This document shows positions 15,813 through 23,753 of a DNA stretch of 64,000 bases, one piece after another. Positions within the stretch are counted from its first letter, which is position 1. The number at the start of each line of letters is the position of its first letter. Source of the DNA: Rhizobium sp. BK251 (GTDB taxonomy: Bacteria > Pseudomonadota > Alphaproteobacteria > Rhizobiales > Rhizobiaceae); the NCBI RefSeq assembly GCF_004345245.1, contig NZ_SLUQ01000006.1:310001-374000 (forward strand). The letters run 5' to 3'. Both the position numbers and the translations under genes were made by a program. The notes under the pieces were generated by a model. That model made no database searches. It saw only the letters and a program-made list of their open reading frames with translations, and was not told where the DNA came from.

Positions 15813-16280
15813 ATGGCAGAGCATCCATCCGAGATAACCGGAGCAGAGACCAAGGCCGGCGATGGAAGTGCACTCGACGCCCTCATCGAATTCTATCGGG
15901 CGTTCAACGCGGGCGATATCGCCGGCCTTGCCGCCATCTGGGAAGACGGCGATGCGCCGAGTATGGACAACCCGATCGGCGGGATTCGCCGGGGCTGGGA
16001 TGCGATCCGGGAAGGCTACCTCAATCTGTTCGGAGGCTCTGCCAAGGTTCAAGTGACGTTCCACGATTTCACGAGCCAGGGCGGGTCCGATTGGTATTTG
16101 TTTGTCGGACGCGAGAGGGGCGTTTGCACGACACCTGATGCGAGCCTCGATCTGCGCTTCCGAACGACGCGATGGTTCATCCGGACCAATGGCCTGTGGC
16201 GTCAGCTCCACCATCACGGCTCGATAGAAGAGCCCGCACTGCTTGCCGACTATCAAAGAATGATATTTGGGGAGCGCTGA
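15813..16280 (+). CDS. NTF2-fold (SnoaL/DUF4440-like) protein
   Basis: A 155-residue cytoplasmic protein with a single cone-shaped NTF2-like domain. It shows LDALIEFYRAFNAGDIAGLAAIWEDGD, the usual helix, then DNPIGGIRRGWDAIREGY and C-terminal strands RFRTTRWFIRTNGLWRQLHHHGS. Proteins of this kind act as isomerases, hydrolases or ligand binders, and the specific role cannot be read from sequence. The ATG at 15813 sits 8 nt from a near-perfect GAAAGGAGA; an upstream TTG in frame at 15795 overlaps that site and is rejected. It is monocistronic. Confidence 0.8.
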   Translation: MAEHPSEITGAETKAGDGSALDALIEFYRAFNAGDIAGLAAIWEDGDAPSMDNPIGGIRRGWDAIREGYLNLFGGSAKVQVTFHDFTSQGGSDWYLFVGRERGVCTTPDASLDLRFRTTRWFIRTNGLWRQLHHHGSIEEPALLADYQRMIFGER

Positions 16281-16422
16281 TTGGATCTAGTCTTGTCAAG
16301 CAGCTCAGTGGGAGTGGATATCCGCCATCGATCGGACTGCAGCAGGGCGATGGCCAACTTGAGATCTCGATCGGGCACCGCGCCATGGCCCTTCTAATAA
16401 AGTACTTCCTTCAATAAAACCT

Positions 16423-16436
16423 GTTTCAAGTGAAAC
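16423..16436. promoter_or_regulatory. Palindrome in the AT-rich leader of the orphan binding-protein gene
   Basis: GTTTCA-AG-TGAAAC is a perfect 6+6 inverted repeat about 80 nt before the ATG at 16516. It lies in a conspicuously AT-rich stretch (roughly 16390-16480) amid GC-rich sequence, which is where a promoter and operator would be expected. Confidence 0.45.
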
Positions 16437-16480
16437 TACACTACAAGTATTTGGAAATAAAAGAACAATATTGCCCTTTC

Positions 16481-16514
16481 ATAAAGCCTCCGTTTAGTAA
16501 CTAGGAGGCTTTAT
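16481..16514 (+). promoter_or_regulatory. Hairpin enclosing the Shine-Dalgarno sequence of the LivK-type gene
   Basis: ATAAAGCCTCC (16481-16491) pairs perfectly over 11 bp with GGAGGCTTTAT (16504-16514) around a 12-nt loop. The ribosome-binding site AGGAGG (16503-16508) lies in the 3' arm, and the start codon is at 16516. When folded, the site is blocked, so translation should depend on melting or on a factor. Confidence 0.75.
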
Positions 16515-16515
16515 C

Positions 16516-17637
16516 ATGATAATAAAAAGTACAATTTCGACTGTTCTGGGCGTTTTTCTCTTTACTACAGGCATCGCCCGCGCCGACATCGTGGTCGGCG
16601 TCGCAGGGCCTTTGACTGGTCCGAATGCAGCCGTTGGCGAACAGTTCATGAAGGGAGCGGAAAAGGCGGCCGCAGCCATGAATGCGGCCGGCGGTATCAA
16701 CGGCGAGAAGATCGTGCTGAGTTTTGGTGACGACGCATCCGATCCGAAGCAGGGGATTTCGGTGGCGAACAAATTCGTCGCCGACGGCGTCTCCTTCGTG
16801 ATCGGTCACTACAATTCGGGGGTCTCCATCCCTGCGTCCAACGTCTATGCCGAAAACGGCATCCTTGAGATAACGCCCGGCTCGACCAATCCCGACTTCA
16901 CGGAGCGGGGATTGTGGAACACATTTCGTGTCTGCGGCCGGGACGACCAGCAAGGTGCCGTGGCGGCCAACTACATCATTCAGAAGCTGAAGGGAAAGCC
17001 GCTCGCGATCATCGATGACAAGACGGCCTATGGCGTTGGAATCTCAAGCGAAGTCAAGAAGGCCGTCAACGCTGCCGGCATCAACGAAGTGATCAGGGAG
17101 GGGATTACGGTAGGGGACAAGGACTACGCGGTTCTCATCTCGAAGATGAAGGCCGCGGGCGTGCAGGTCATCTACTTCGGCGGCCTCTACACCGAAGGCG
17201 GCCTGATCGTTCGGCAGGCGGCCGACCAGGGCCTGAAAGCGGTATTGATCGCCGGCGACGGCATCACCTCAAGCGAATTCGGCCAGATTGCCGGCAAGGC
17301 GGCGGAAGGCACCCTGATGACCTTTGCTCCCGATCCACGGCTCAATCCGCGTGCCCGCGAGGTGGTCGATGCTTTCCGGAAGGACGGCTTTGAACCCGAG
17401 ACCTACACGCTCTACGCCTATGCGGCGCTCGAGGTCCTCAAGGCCGGCATCGAGCACAGCGGCTCCGCCGATCCTCAGGAGGTTGCCGACACCCTTAAGA
17501 ATACAAACGAGGGTATCGAGACCGTTCTCGGCAACCTTCGCTTCGATGAAAAGGGTGATCGCCGGGACCAGGACTATACCATGTACGAGTGGAAGACCGA
17601 CGCAACCGGTGCGATGACCTATTATATGATCCACTAG
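16516..17637 (+). CDS. Branched-chain amino acid-type ABC transporter substrate-binding protein (LivK-like), orphan
   Basis: A 373-residue periplasmic binding protein with a signal peptide ending ARA (residues 1-23) and mature start DIVVGVAGPLTGPNAAVG, the hallmark of the LivJ/LivK family. Ligand-site-type motifs include IGHYNSGVSIPASNVYAENGI and ITPGSTNPDFTERG. Length is typical (about 370). There are no liv permease or ATPase genes nearby on either side, so it must use a transporter encoded elsewhere or serve as a sensor. Its ribosome-binding site is buried in a hairpin (16481-16514), an unusual arrangement for this family. A hairpin also follows the stop. Confidence 0.9.
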   Translation: MIIKSTISTVLGVFLFTTGIARADIVVGVAGPLTGPNAAVGEQFMKGAEKAAAAMNAAGGINGEKIVLSFGDDASDPKQGISVANKFVADGVSFVIGHYNSGVSIPASNVYAENGILEITPGSTNPDFTERGLWNTFRVCGRDDQQGAVAANYIIQKLKGKPLAIIDDKTAYGVGISSEVKKAVNAAGINEVIREGITVGDKDYAVLISKMKAAGVQVIYFGGLYTEGGLIVRQAADQGLKAVLIAGDGITSSEFGQIAGKAAEGTLMTFAPDPRLNPRAREVVDAFRKDGFEPETYTLYAYAALEVLKAGIEHSGSADPQEVADTLKNTNEGIETVLGNLRFDEKGDRRDQDYTMYEWKTDATGAMTYYMIH

Positions 17638-17698
17638 CAGCGCTATGACGGCGGCCCGACATTGATCCGGCCCAGACTACCGTCATTGATCTTCTCCG

Positions 17699-17728
17699 GG
17701 CAGAGCGCTTTCATCATTGCGCTCTGCC
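17699..17728 (+). terminator. Terminator-like hairpin after the LivK-type gene
   Basis: GGCAGAGCGC (17699-17708) pairs with GCGCTCTGCC (17719-17728) around a 10-nt loop, followed by TTCG. It is a perfect 10-bp stem about 60 nt past the stop codon. Confidence 0.6.
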
Positions 17729-17790
17729 TTCGCTGGTGCCTCGGCTGGGCAACGCCCGGGGTGTGGTCGGAAAACCTTGCCCACGTCGTC

Positions 17791-17815
17791 CGTGCCGGTC
17801 GCCCAGACCGGCACG
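17791..17815 (-). terminator. Terminator-like hairpin after the SDR gene of the transketolase locus
   Basis: CGTGCCGGTC (17791-17800) pairs perfectly with GACCGGCACG (17806-17815) around a 5-nt loop. It lies 8 nt past the stop of the minus-strand SDR gene, the last gene of the long operon. Confidence 0.65.
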
Positions 17816-17822
17816 AAGGCAA

Positions 17823-18587
17823 TCACCAGGCCGTGAAGCCGCCATCGACAAGAAGATCGTGGCCTGTGACGAAAGATGCAGCCTTGCTGGAAAGGAAGAC
17901 GGCCGGCCCCACCATCTCGTCGACGGTCGCGATGCGCGCCATCGGTGTCTCGGACTGGAAGATCTTGAGCTGCTCGGCGACCTCGGGACGCTTGTTCATC
18001 GGCGAAAGCGTATAGCCCGGGCTGATGGCGTTGACGCGCAGCCCATGTGCCACCCACTCCATCGCGAGGCTCTTGGAGAGATGGATGACGCCCGCCTTCG
18101 ACGTGTTGTAGTGAGCCTGGCTCAGTCCGCGATTGACGATCGACCCGGACATCGAGGCAATATTGACGATCGAGCCCTTCTTTCGCGGGATCATGACACG
18201 TGCCTGCGCCTGGCAGGAAAGGAAGACGCCGGTCAGGTTGACGTCGAGCATGTGCTGCCAACGGTCGCGCGGCATTTCTTCGGCGGGCGCTGCATTGGCG
18301 ATGCCCGCTGAATTCACCGCAACGGAAAGCGGGCCGAGCTCGCGCTCCGTCTTTGCTACTGCGCCCGCAAGGTCGCTTTCGCTGGTCACGCTGCCCCCGA
18401 CGATAACACCCTTGCGGCCCTTGGCCTCTACCGCGGCAAGGGTCTCCGATAGTCCCGCACTGGAAGGAAGATCGAAGAGAGCGACATTCGCTCCGGCCTC
18501 CGCAAGACCGATTGCAATCGCCTGACCGATGCCGCTGCCGGCTCCGGTTACGAACGCGACTTCGCCATCGAGTGAGAAAAGTGACAT
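17823..18587 (-). CDS. SDR family dehydrogenase (last gene of the catabolic operon)
   Basis: A 254-residue classical short-chain dehydrogenase. The cofactor motif TGAGSGIGQAIA, the NSAGIA strand, the catalytic Ser in NIASMSGS and the AHYNTSKAG motif (Tyr-x3-Lys) are all present, and it ends with the usual DLLVDGGFTAW. It should oxidise a polyol or reduce a ketose using NAD(H) or NADP(H). The start at ATG 18587 follows AGGAGA; the longer frame from 18767 overlaps the ATPase gene and is rejected. It is separated from that gene by only 19 nt. Confidence 0.9.
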   Translation of the reverse strand: MSLFSLDGEVAFVTGAGSGIGQAIAIGLAEAGANVALFDLPSSAGLSETLAAVEAKGRKGVIVGGSVTSESDLAGAVAKTERELGPLSVAVNSAGIANAAPAEEMPRDRWQHMLDVNLTGVFLSCQAQARVMIPRKKGSIVNIASMSGSIVNRGLSQAHYNTSKAGVIHLSKSLAMEWVAHGLRVNAISPGYTLSPMNKRPEVAEQLKIFQSETPMARIATVDEMVGPAVFLSSKAASFVTGHDLLVDGGFTAW

Positions 18588-18606
18588 GCGTGTCTCCTGA
18601 AAATGA

Positions 18607-20136
18607 CTAGGCGGTCGCCCGCTCCATGACGGTGTGGCGGGTCGCTTCCTGCCCCTGAAGAATGCCCTGGTTCCGGCCACGCGCCATGACCAGGACCTTG
18701 TGTGACAGGCCGAGAACCTCATCGAGATCCGAGCTGACGACAACCACCGCCATACCCTGCCCGGCAAGCTCCGCGATCACGTCGTAGATCGCAGAGCGCG
18801 CGCCGACATCGATGCCGCGCGTCGGCTCGTCGAGGATGACGATCTTCGGGCCGACCGAAATTGCGCGCGCAATGACGATCTTCTGCTGGTTGCCACCAGA
18901 AAGCTCGCTCGCCTTCTGTTCCGGCCGTCCCTTGATCCCGAAGCGCTTGATGGCTTTTGAAGCAAAGCCCGTGATCGCTCCCGGCGTTACCCAACCGCTG
19001 TCGCTGATGCGAGGGTAATTGCCGAGTGCGATGTTGTTGGCAATCGTGTGGTCGAGCACCAGGCCTTGCAGCTTGCGGTCCTCAGGCACGAGGACGATGC
19101 CGGCAGCGATGGCGTCTGCCGGACCGTTCAGCGTGATTACGCTCCCGTCGACCGACACCGAACCGGATTTGATCGGATCGGCACCGGCGATCGCCCGGAC
19201 GAGCTCCGTACGACCGGCACCGATGATGCCGGCGATGCCAAGGACCTCGCCCGTGGCAACACTGAAGCTAACATCGCTGAAATCGCCAACCGCGGAGGAA
19301 AGATTCCTGACCTCCAAGAGCGGCCTTGCGCCCGGTGCCGGCAGCGCCGGAAACATGCGGTCCAGCGTACGGCCGACCATCGCCTCCACCACCGCGCCAA
19401 CCGGCACGTCCGCGCGATCGAAGCTCGTCACGAGTTCGCCGTCGCGAAGCACGATTACCCGGTCCGCGATACGCGCAATTTCCTCGAGGCGATGGGAAAT
19501 ATAGATGAAGGAAACGCCTTCGCGTTTCAGGCGCTCGATCTGCTCGAAGAGCCTGTCAGTCTCTTCGCCGCCAAGCGCAGCGGTCGGCTCGTCCAGGATC
19601 AGGAAACGCGCGTCGAGCGTCAGCGCCTTTGCAATTTCGACCTGCTGCTGGGCCGCGACACGCAGTTCCTTCACCTTGGTTGCCGGCGAGATGTTGAGCC
19701 CCAGGCGCTTGAGCTGCTCGCCGGCACGTCGGTAAATCTCGATGTTGTCGATCCGCCCGCCACGAACCGGAAGCCGGCCGACGAAGATGTTCTCCGCAAT
19801 CGACAGTTCGGGCAGCAGACGCATCTCCTGGTGGATCAGTCCGATCCCAGCGGACAGCGCATCGGAGGGAGATGACGGGGCGTAGGGTTGCCCCTGCCAC
19901 GTCATCTGCCCTTCGCTGGGAGGAACCAGGCCTGCAATGATGGAAGACAGCGTCGACTTGCCCGCGCCGTTCTCCCCGAGAAGGGCAACTACCTCGCCCT
20001 TGCGAATATCGAAACTGACGTTCTGGAGGACAGTGATCTTGCCGTAAGTCTTCGAGATATTGCGGACGGATAGAACGACCTCGCCGGAGCCAGAGTCCGG
20101 GACTTGGTGAGATTGCTGAACCGGGGTTGTCGCCAT
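18607..20136 (-). CDS. Ribose-type sugar ABC transporter ATP-binding protein (double ABC, RbsA-like)
   Basis: A 509-residue protein with two ABC domains in tandem, as in RbsA/XylG/AraG. The first has Walker A GENGAGKS, a variant signature region LRVAAQQQVEIAKAL and Walker B LILDEPTAAL. The second has a degenerate P-loop (GIIGAGRTEL), as is normal in this family, then LSGGNQQKIVIARAI and VILDEPTRGIDVGA. It works with the permease and binding protein encoded immediately upstream on the same strand. An intercistronic hairpin separates it from the binding-protein gene. Confidence 0.9.
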   Translation of the reverse strand: MATTPVQQSHQVPDSGSGEVVLSVRNISKTYGKITVLQNVSFDIRKGEVVALLGENGAGKSTLSSIIAGLVPPSEGQMTWQGQPYAPSSPSDALSAGIGLIHQEMRLLPELSIAENIFVGRLPVRGGRIDNIEIYRRAGEQLKRLGLNISPATKVKELRVAAQQQVEIAKALTLDARFLILDEPTAALGGEETDRLFEQIERLKREGVSFIYISHRLEEIARIADRVIVLRDGELVTSFDRADVPVGAVVEAMVGRTLDRMFPALPAPGARPLLEVRNLSSAVGDFSDVSFSVATGEVLGIAGIIGAGRTELVRAIAGADPIKSGSVSVDGSVITLNGPADAIAAGIVLVPEDRKLQGLVLDHTIANNIALGNYPRISDSGWVTPGAITGFASKAIKRFGIKGRPEQKASELSGGNQQKIVIARAISVGPKIVILDEPTRGIDVGARSAIYDVIAELAGQGMAVVVVSSDLDEVLGLSHKVLVMARGRNQGILQGQEATRHTVMERATA

Positions 20137-20161
20137 GTCGTTCCTCCTTCACGATATGAGC

Positions 20162-20192
20162 TGCCGCGCCCGGCCATGTGGCGGGCGCGGCA
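20162..20192 (-). terminator. Intercistronic hairpin between the binding-protein and ATPase genes
   Basis: TGCCGCGCCCG (20162-20172) pairs perfectly over 11 bp with CGGGCGCGGCA (20182-20192) around a 9-nt loop. It lies 7 nt past the binding-protein stop (20199, minus strand) with no T-run, so read-through with stabilisation of the upstream mRNA is more likely than full termination. Confidence 0.6.
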
Positions 20193-20198
20193 CATTGA

Positions 20199-21125
20199 TC
20201 AGGGATGTTCCTTGATGAAGCCGTCGACGTTGTCGGTGGTCGTGAGCGTCGCGGGCTGCAGCTGCTCGGGAGCGAGCTTCTTGCCGCCGACCAGGTCGAG
20301 GGCGGACTGGAGGGCGAGCCGGCCCATGCCCTGCGTCTGCTGGGTCATGGTGGCCTTGAGCGTGCCAGCCTTGACCGCTTCCAGGCCGGCGCGGTCACCG
20401 TCGAAGCCGACGATAACGGCATCCGTCAGACCGGCAACCTTGGCAGCCTGCGCAGCGCCGAGCGCAAGCGCGTCAGCACGCCCGAAGAAGATGCTGATGT
20501 TCGGATTACGCTGGAGCATATCCTGAGCGATCGCAAAGCCTTCGTCCTGCATCCAGGCATTGGACGCCTGGCGGCCGGCTTCCGAAATGCCCGGGCAACT
20601 TGTCATTGCCTCGGTAAAGCCCTTGTCGCGGTCCTGCTCCGGCGTCGTGCCGAGCTGTCCCTGGATGATCGCGAGCACGCCCTTGCCGCCCGAGACCTTG
20701 CAGACGTAGTCGCCAAGCTCCTTGGCTGCGGCAACGCTGTCGGTCGCGATGAAGGTATCGCCGGGCGCGCCGTCGGGATTGCGGTCTACGGTCACGACCG
20801 GAATGCCGGCTTCCTTGGCGGCCTTGACGGGAACGGTGGCTGCCGTTGCGCCGGCCGGGATATAGATCAGCGCCTTGATCTGACGCGTAATCAGGTCCTG
20901 GATCTGACTCACCTGCGTCGCGCTGTCGCCCTTGGCGTCCACAGTCACGACTTCCACGCCCTGATCCTTGGCGGCTTTCTCAACGGATTCCTTGATCTGG
21001 TTGAAGAAGTCCGCCTGCAGGTTCGCCACAGCGAGACCGATGGTGACCTTGTCCTGGGCGTGCGCGGCAAAGGCCATCACGCTGAAAGCAACCGTTGTTG
21101 CAAAAAGACGAATAGAATTTTTCAT
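20199..21125 (-). CDS. Ribose-type sugar ABC transporter substrate-binding protein
   Basis: A 308-residue periplasmic protein of the RbsB family. The signal peptide is MKNSIRLFATTVAFSVMAFAAHA, and the mature start KVTIGLAVANLQADFFNQIKESVEKAA is typical. Other family marks are LITRQIKALIYIPA, VVTVDRNPDGAPGDTFIATD and IFFGRADALALGAAQA. Substrates of this fold are pentoses, polyols or related sugars. The start is ATG 21125 with GGAGG eight bases upstream; the in-frame GTG at 21137 overlaps that site. It lies between the permease and ATPase genes of one operon. Confidence 0.9.
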   Translation of the reverse strand: MKNSIRLFATTVAFSVMAFAAHAQDKVTIGLAVANLQADFFNQIKESVEKAAKDQGVEVVTVDAKGDSATQVSQIQDLITRQIKALIYIPAGATAATVPVKAAKEAGIPVVTVDRNPDGAPGDTFIATDSVAAAKELGDYVCKVSGGKGVLAIIQGQLGTTPEQDRDKGFTEAMTSCPGISEAGRQASNAWMQDEGFAIAQDMLQRNPNISIFFGRADALALGAAQAAKVAGLTDAVIVGFDGDRAGLEAVKAGTLKATMTQQTQGMGRLALQSALDLVGGKKLAPEQLQPATLTTTDNVDGFIKEHP

Positions 21126-21203
21126 GCATTCCTCCACTTGTTAAGATTGTTGGCCTTGGGCCTGTGAGTTGACAGAGATCACGCACCCCCTCCCTGGTGC
21201 TGG

Positions 21204-22184
21204 TCACCTCCTCTTGCGTCCAAGCGTGTCGAAGGTTACAGCCGCGGCGATCACAATGCCGATGAGCACCTGCTGGACGAACGGCGACACGCCGAGGAGA
21301 TTGAGGCCGTTCCGGAGAACGCCGATGATGAAGACGCCAATGACGGTGCCCGAGATGGAGCCGACGCCGCCCGAGAGCGATGCGCCGCCGATGACGACCG
21401 CAGCGATGGTGTCCAGTTCATAGCCGAGACCTGCGCTCGGCTGGGAACTGTCTAGACGCGCGGCAAAGGCGACGGCAGCGATCCCGGCCAGGGCGCCGCT
21501 GATTGCGTAGACGATGCATGTTGCGCGGTTGACCTTGATGCCGGCGAGACGGGCAACCTCGGGATTGCCGCCGATGGCGAAGAGGTTGCGCCCGGCAGGA
21601 CGGTATTTGAGGATGAGCGCTGCGACGATCGCGATCACGATGAAGGTGGCGACAGTCATCGACAGAAAGCCGAACTGCCGAACGGTCGCCAGCGAGGTAA
21701 ACCATTCCGGATAGCCGACGATCTGCTTGCCTTCGGTCAGGATATTCGCAAGCCCGCGCGTCGCCGACATCACGGCCAGCGTCGCTATGAAGGCCGGCAG
21801 CTTCGCGACGGTCACCAGCAGTCCGGAAACGAGACCGCAGAGCGCGCCGGTCAGCACGCCGACGACGATCGCAAGACCGAGCGGAAGGCCGAGCTGTCGC
21901 TCCATCACGCCCATCATCATCATCGAGAAGGCGAGTACCGAACCGACCGAGAGGTCGATGCCGCCGATGACGATCACCAGCGTCATTCCGATCGCCAGGA
22001 TGCCCAGAACGGTGATCTGGTCGAGGACGTTCAGACCGTTGCGCGCCGACAGGAAGTATTCCGATGTCAGGGAGAAGAAGACGCAGAGGATGATCAGGCC
22101 CACCAGCGGCCCCGATATCTTCTTGACGAAGGAAATGTTAATGCCACCAGGCTTCGTCACTGCCTGTTCCGAGATTTCACTCAT
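21204..22184 (-). CDS. Ribose-type sugar ABC transporter permease (RbsC-like)
   Basis: A 326-residue inner-membrane permease with about 8-10 hydrophobic helices. Family motifs include TVLGILAIGMTLVIVIGGIDLSVGSVLA, LPAFIATLAVMSATRGLA, NLFAIGGNPEVARLAGIKV and the C-terminal IAAVVIGGASLSGGVGSI. It is the membrane channel for the binding protein that follows. The short cytosolic N-terminal tail (MSEISEQAVTKPG) is normal. The kinase gene is encoded 48 nt upstream in the same direction. Confidence 0.9.
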   Translation of the reverse strand: MSEISEQAVTKPGGINISFVKKISGPLVGLIILCVFFSLTSEYFLSARNGLNVLDQITVLGILAIGMTLVIVIGGIDLSVGSVLAFSMMMMGVMERQLGLPLGLAIVVGVLTGALCGLVSGLLVTVAKLPAFIATLAVMSATRGLANILTEGKQIVGYPEWFTSLATVRQFGFLSMTVATFIVIAIVAALILKYRPAGRNLFAIGGNPEVARLAGIKVNRATCIVYAISGALAGIAAVAFAARLDSSQPSAGLGYELDTIAAVVIGGASLSGGVGSISGTVIGVFIIGVLRNGLNLLGVSPFVQQVLIGIVIAAAVTFDTLGRKRR

Positions 22185-22232
22185 TGATACCTCCCTGCCG
22201 CTTATGCTCTTTCGAGCCGCTGCAACTTGAAT

Positions 22233-23750
22233 TCAGTAGGTGGTCGCTACGCCTGCACTCCGAGCATCTCCACGCCCGTTTACGGAATGACCGCGCGATC
22301 GGGCCACCATTCGCCTCCATTCCATCCGCAGTCTCTGCCGACGGACGTCATCGGTCGCCGGCGTGAAGACCGTGCCATCGCGCGGCAGTGCCTTCAGATC
22401 CGCAAATGTCCAGATGCCTGCGCCGACGCCCGCAAGGTGGGCCGCGCCAAGCGCCGACAGCTCCGCCATCTCAGGACGCGCGACCGGCACGCCAGCCATG
22501 TCGGCCTCGAACTGCATCAGCAGATCGTTCTTCGTCGGTCCGCCATCGACATAGAGCCGTTCGACGGAAAGACCCGACGCGCGTACGCGGTCGAGAACGT
22601 CGACGATCTGATGGGCAATGGAATCGACCGCCGCGCGTGCTACCTGCGCACGCGATGTTCCAAGCACGATGCCGCCGACGAGCCCGACGGCATCCGCATC
22701 CCAGTAGGGCGAGCCCAAGCCGCCGAAGGCCGGCACGATAGCAACACCGCCGCTGTCGGGAACGTCCGATGCAAGCTTTGCAAGCGTGTCGGTGTCGATA
22801 CCCAAGAGGTCGGCAAGCCAGATCAACGTCGAACCGACCGAGCGGATGTTGCCTTCGAAGGCGTAGGCGATGCTGTCCGTCTGCCAGGCGATGGTCCGGC
22901 ACACGCCGAGATCGATCTTCTCCGACGGGGTCCTGCTGTCGTAGAGCCCCATCACGGAGGAGCCCGTTCCCTGCGTTGCCTTCACCTTGCCGGGCTCGAA
23001 GGCACCGTGGGCGAAGAGCGCGGCATGTGAATCGGCCAGCACCGCCGTGACGGGCGTGCCGTCGGCAATATTTGCGATGCCCTTTACGCGAACGAATTCG
23101 AAGCTGGAAGGAACGATCCGCGGCAGGGCCGCCGCCGGAATCTTGAACAGGTCCAGAAGTCCCTCGTCGAACCGGGCCTTGTCGAGATCGACGAGTTGCA
23201 TGCGCGAGGCGTTGCCTAGTTCGACGACATGACCGCCGCCGAGCCGATAGATAAGGAAGGAATCGATCGTGCCGATGCAGATTTCTCCCGCCCTGGCCCT
23301 GGTCCGATCGGGATTGATGCGATCGAGCAGCCACTGAGCCTTGACCGCGGAGAACATCGGATCGAGCGGCAGCCCGGTTTTGGCGCGGATCATGCGTTGT
23401 TCCGCCTCCGGGATAGCCTGGCAAAGGGCAAGCGTTCGCTGGTCCTGCCAGGACAGAAGCGGGGTCAGCGCCCGGCCGGTCGACCGCTCCCAGATGACGC
23501 AGCTTTCGCGTTGCGTCGAAAGGCCGATGGCGACGACATTCGAGGAGAGCTCCGGAGTAACCGCGGCAGCAATTGCCTTCAGGACACTTTGCCAGATTTC
23601 TTCGGCATCCTGCTCCACCCAGCCCGCCTGCGGGGTCGCAAGGCCGAGCGGGCACTGTCCGCGGGCAACGACGCGACTTTCGCGATCCACCAAGAGAGCC
23701 TTGGTTGAGCCGGTGCCCTGATCGATGGCGAGGATGAGCGGACGAGACAT
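22233..23750 (-). CDS. FGGY family carbohydrate kinase (glycerol kinase-like)
   Basis: A 505-residue kinase. The N-terminal phosphate-1 motif reads AIDQGTGSTKALLVD. The glycerol-kinase-like WQDQRT, LGLSTQRESCVIWERSTG and the C-terminal adenosine motif FGGLGSPYWDADAVG all fit FGGY kinases. It should phosphorylate a ketose or polyol with ATP. Sequence alone does not fix the sugar: glycerol, xylulose, ribulose, erythritol and apulose kinases share this fold. Its place between a split transketolase and a sugar transporter argues for a ketose whose phosphate feeds the transketolase. The stop of the transketolase gene upstream is 3 nt away. Confidence 0.9.
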   Translation of the reverse strand: MSRPLILAIDQGTGSTKALLVDRESRVVARGQCPLGLATPQAGWVEQDAEEIWQSVLKAIAAAVTPELSSNVVAIGLSTQRESCVIWERSTGRALTPLLSWQDQRTLALCQAIPEAEQRMIRAKTGLPLDPMFSAVKAQWLLDRINPDRTRARAGEICIGTIDSFLIYRLGGGHVVELGNASRMQLVDLDKARFDEGLLDLFKIPAAALPRIVPSSFEFVRVKGIANIADGTPVTAVLADSHAALFAHGAFEPGKVKATQGTGSSVMGLYDSRTPSEKIDLGVCRTIAWQTDSIAYAFEGNIRSVGSTLIWLADLLGIDTDTLAKLASDVPDSGGVAIVPAFGGLGSPYWDADAVGLVGGIVLGTSRAQVARAAVDSIAHQIVDVLDRVRASGLSVERLYVDGGPTKNDLLMQFEADMAGVPVARPEMAELSALGAAHLAGVGAGIWTFADLKALPRDGTVFTPATDDVRRQRLRMEWRRMVARSRGHSVNGRGDARSAGVATTY

Positions 23751-23753
23751 CGG

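Noticed and set aside
16468..16479. ATATTGCCCTTT before the LivK-type gene matches the start of site A (52333)
   Set aside because: The second arm (GGGGCA) is missing and the relation to the gene is different, so I treat the 12-base match as chance.
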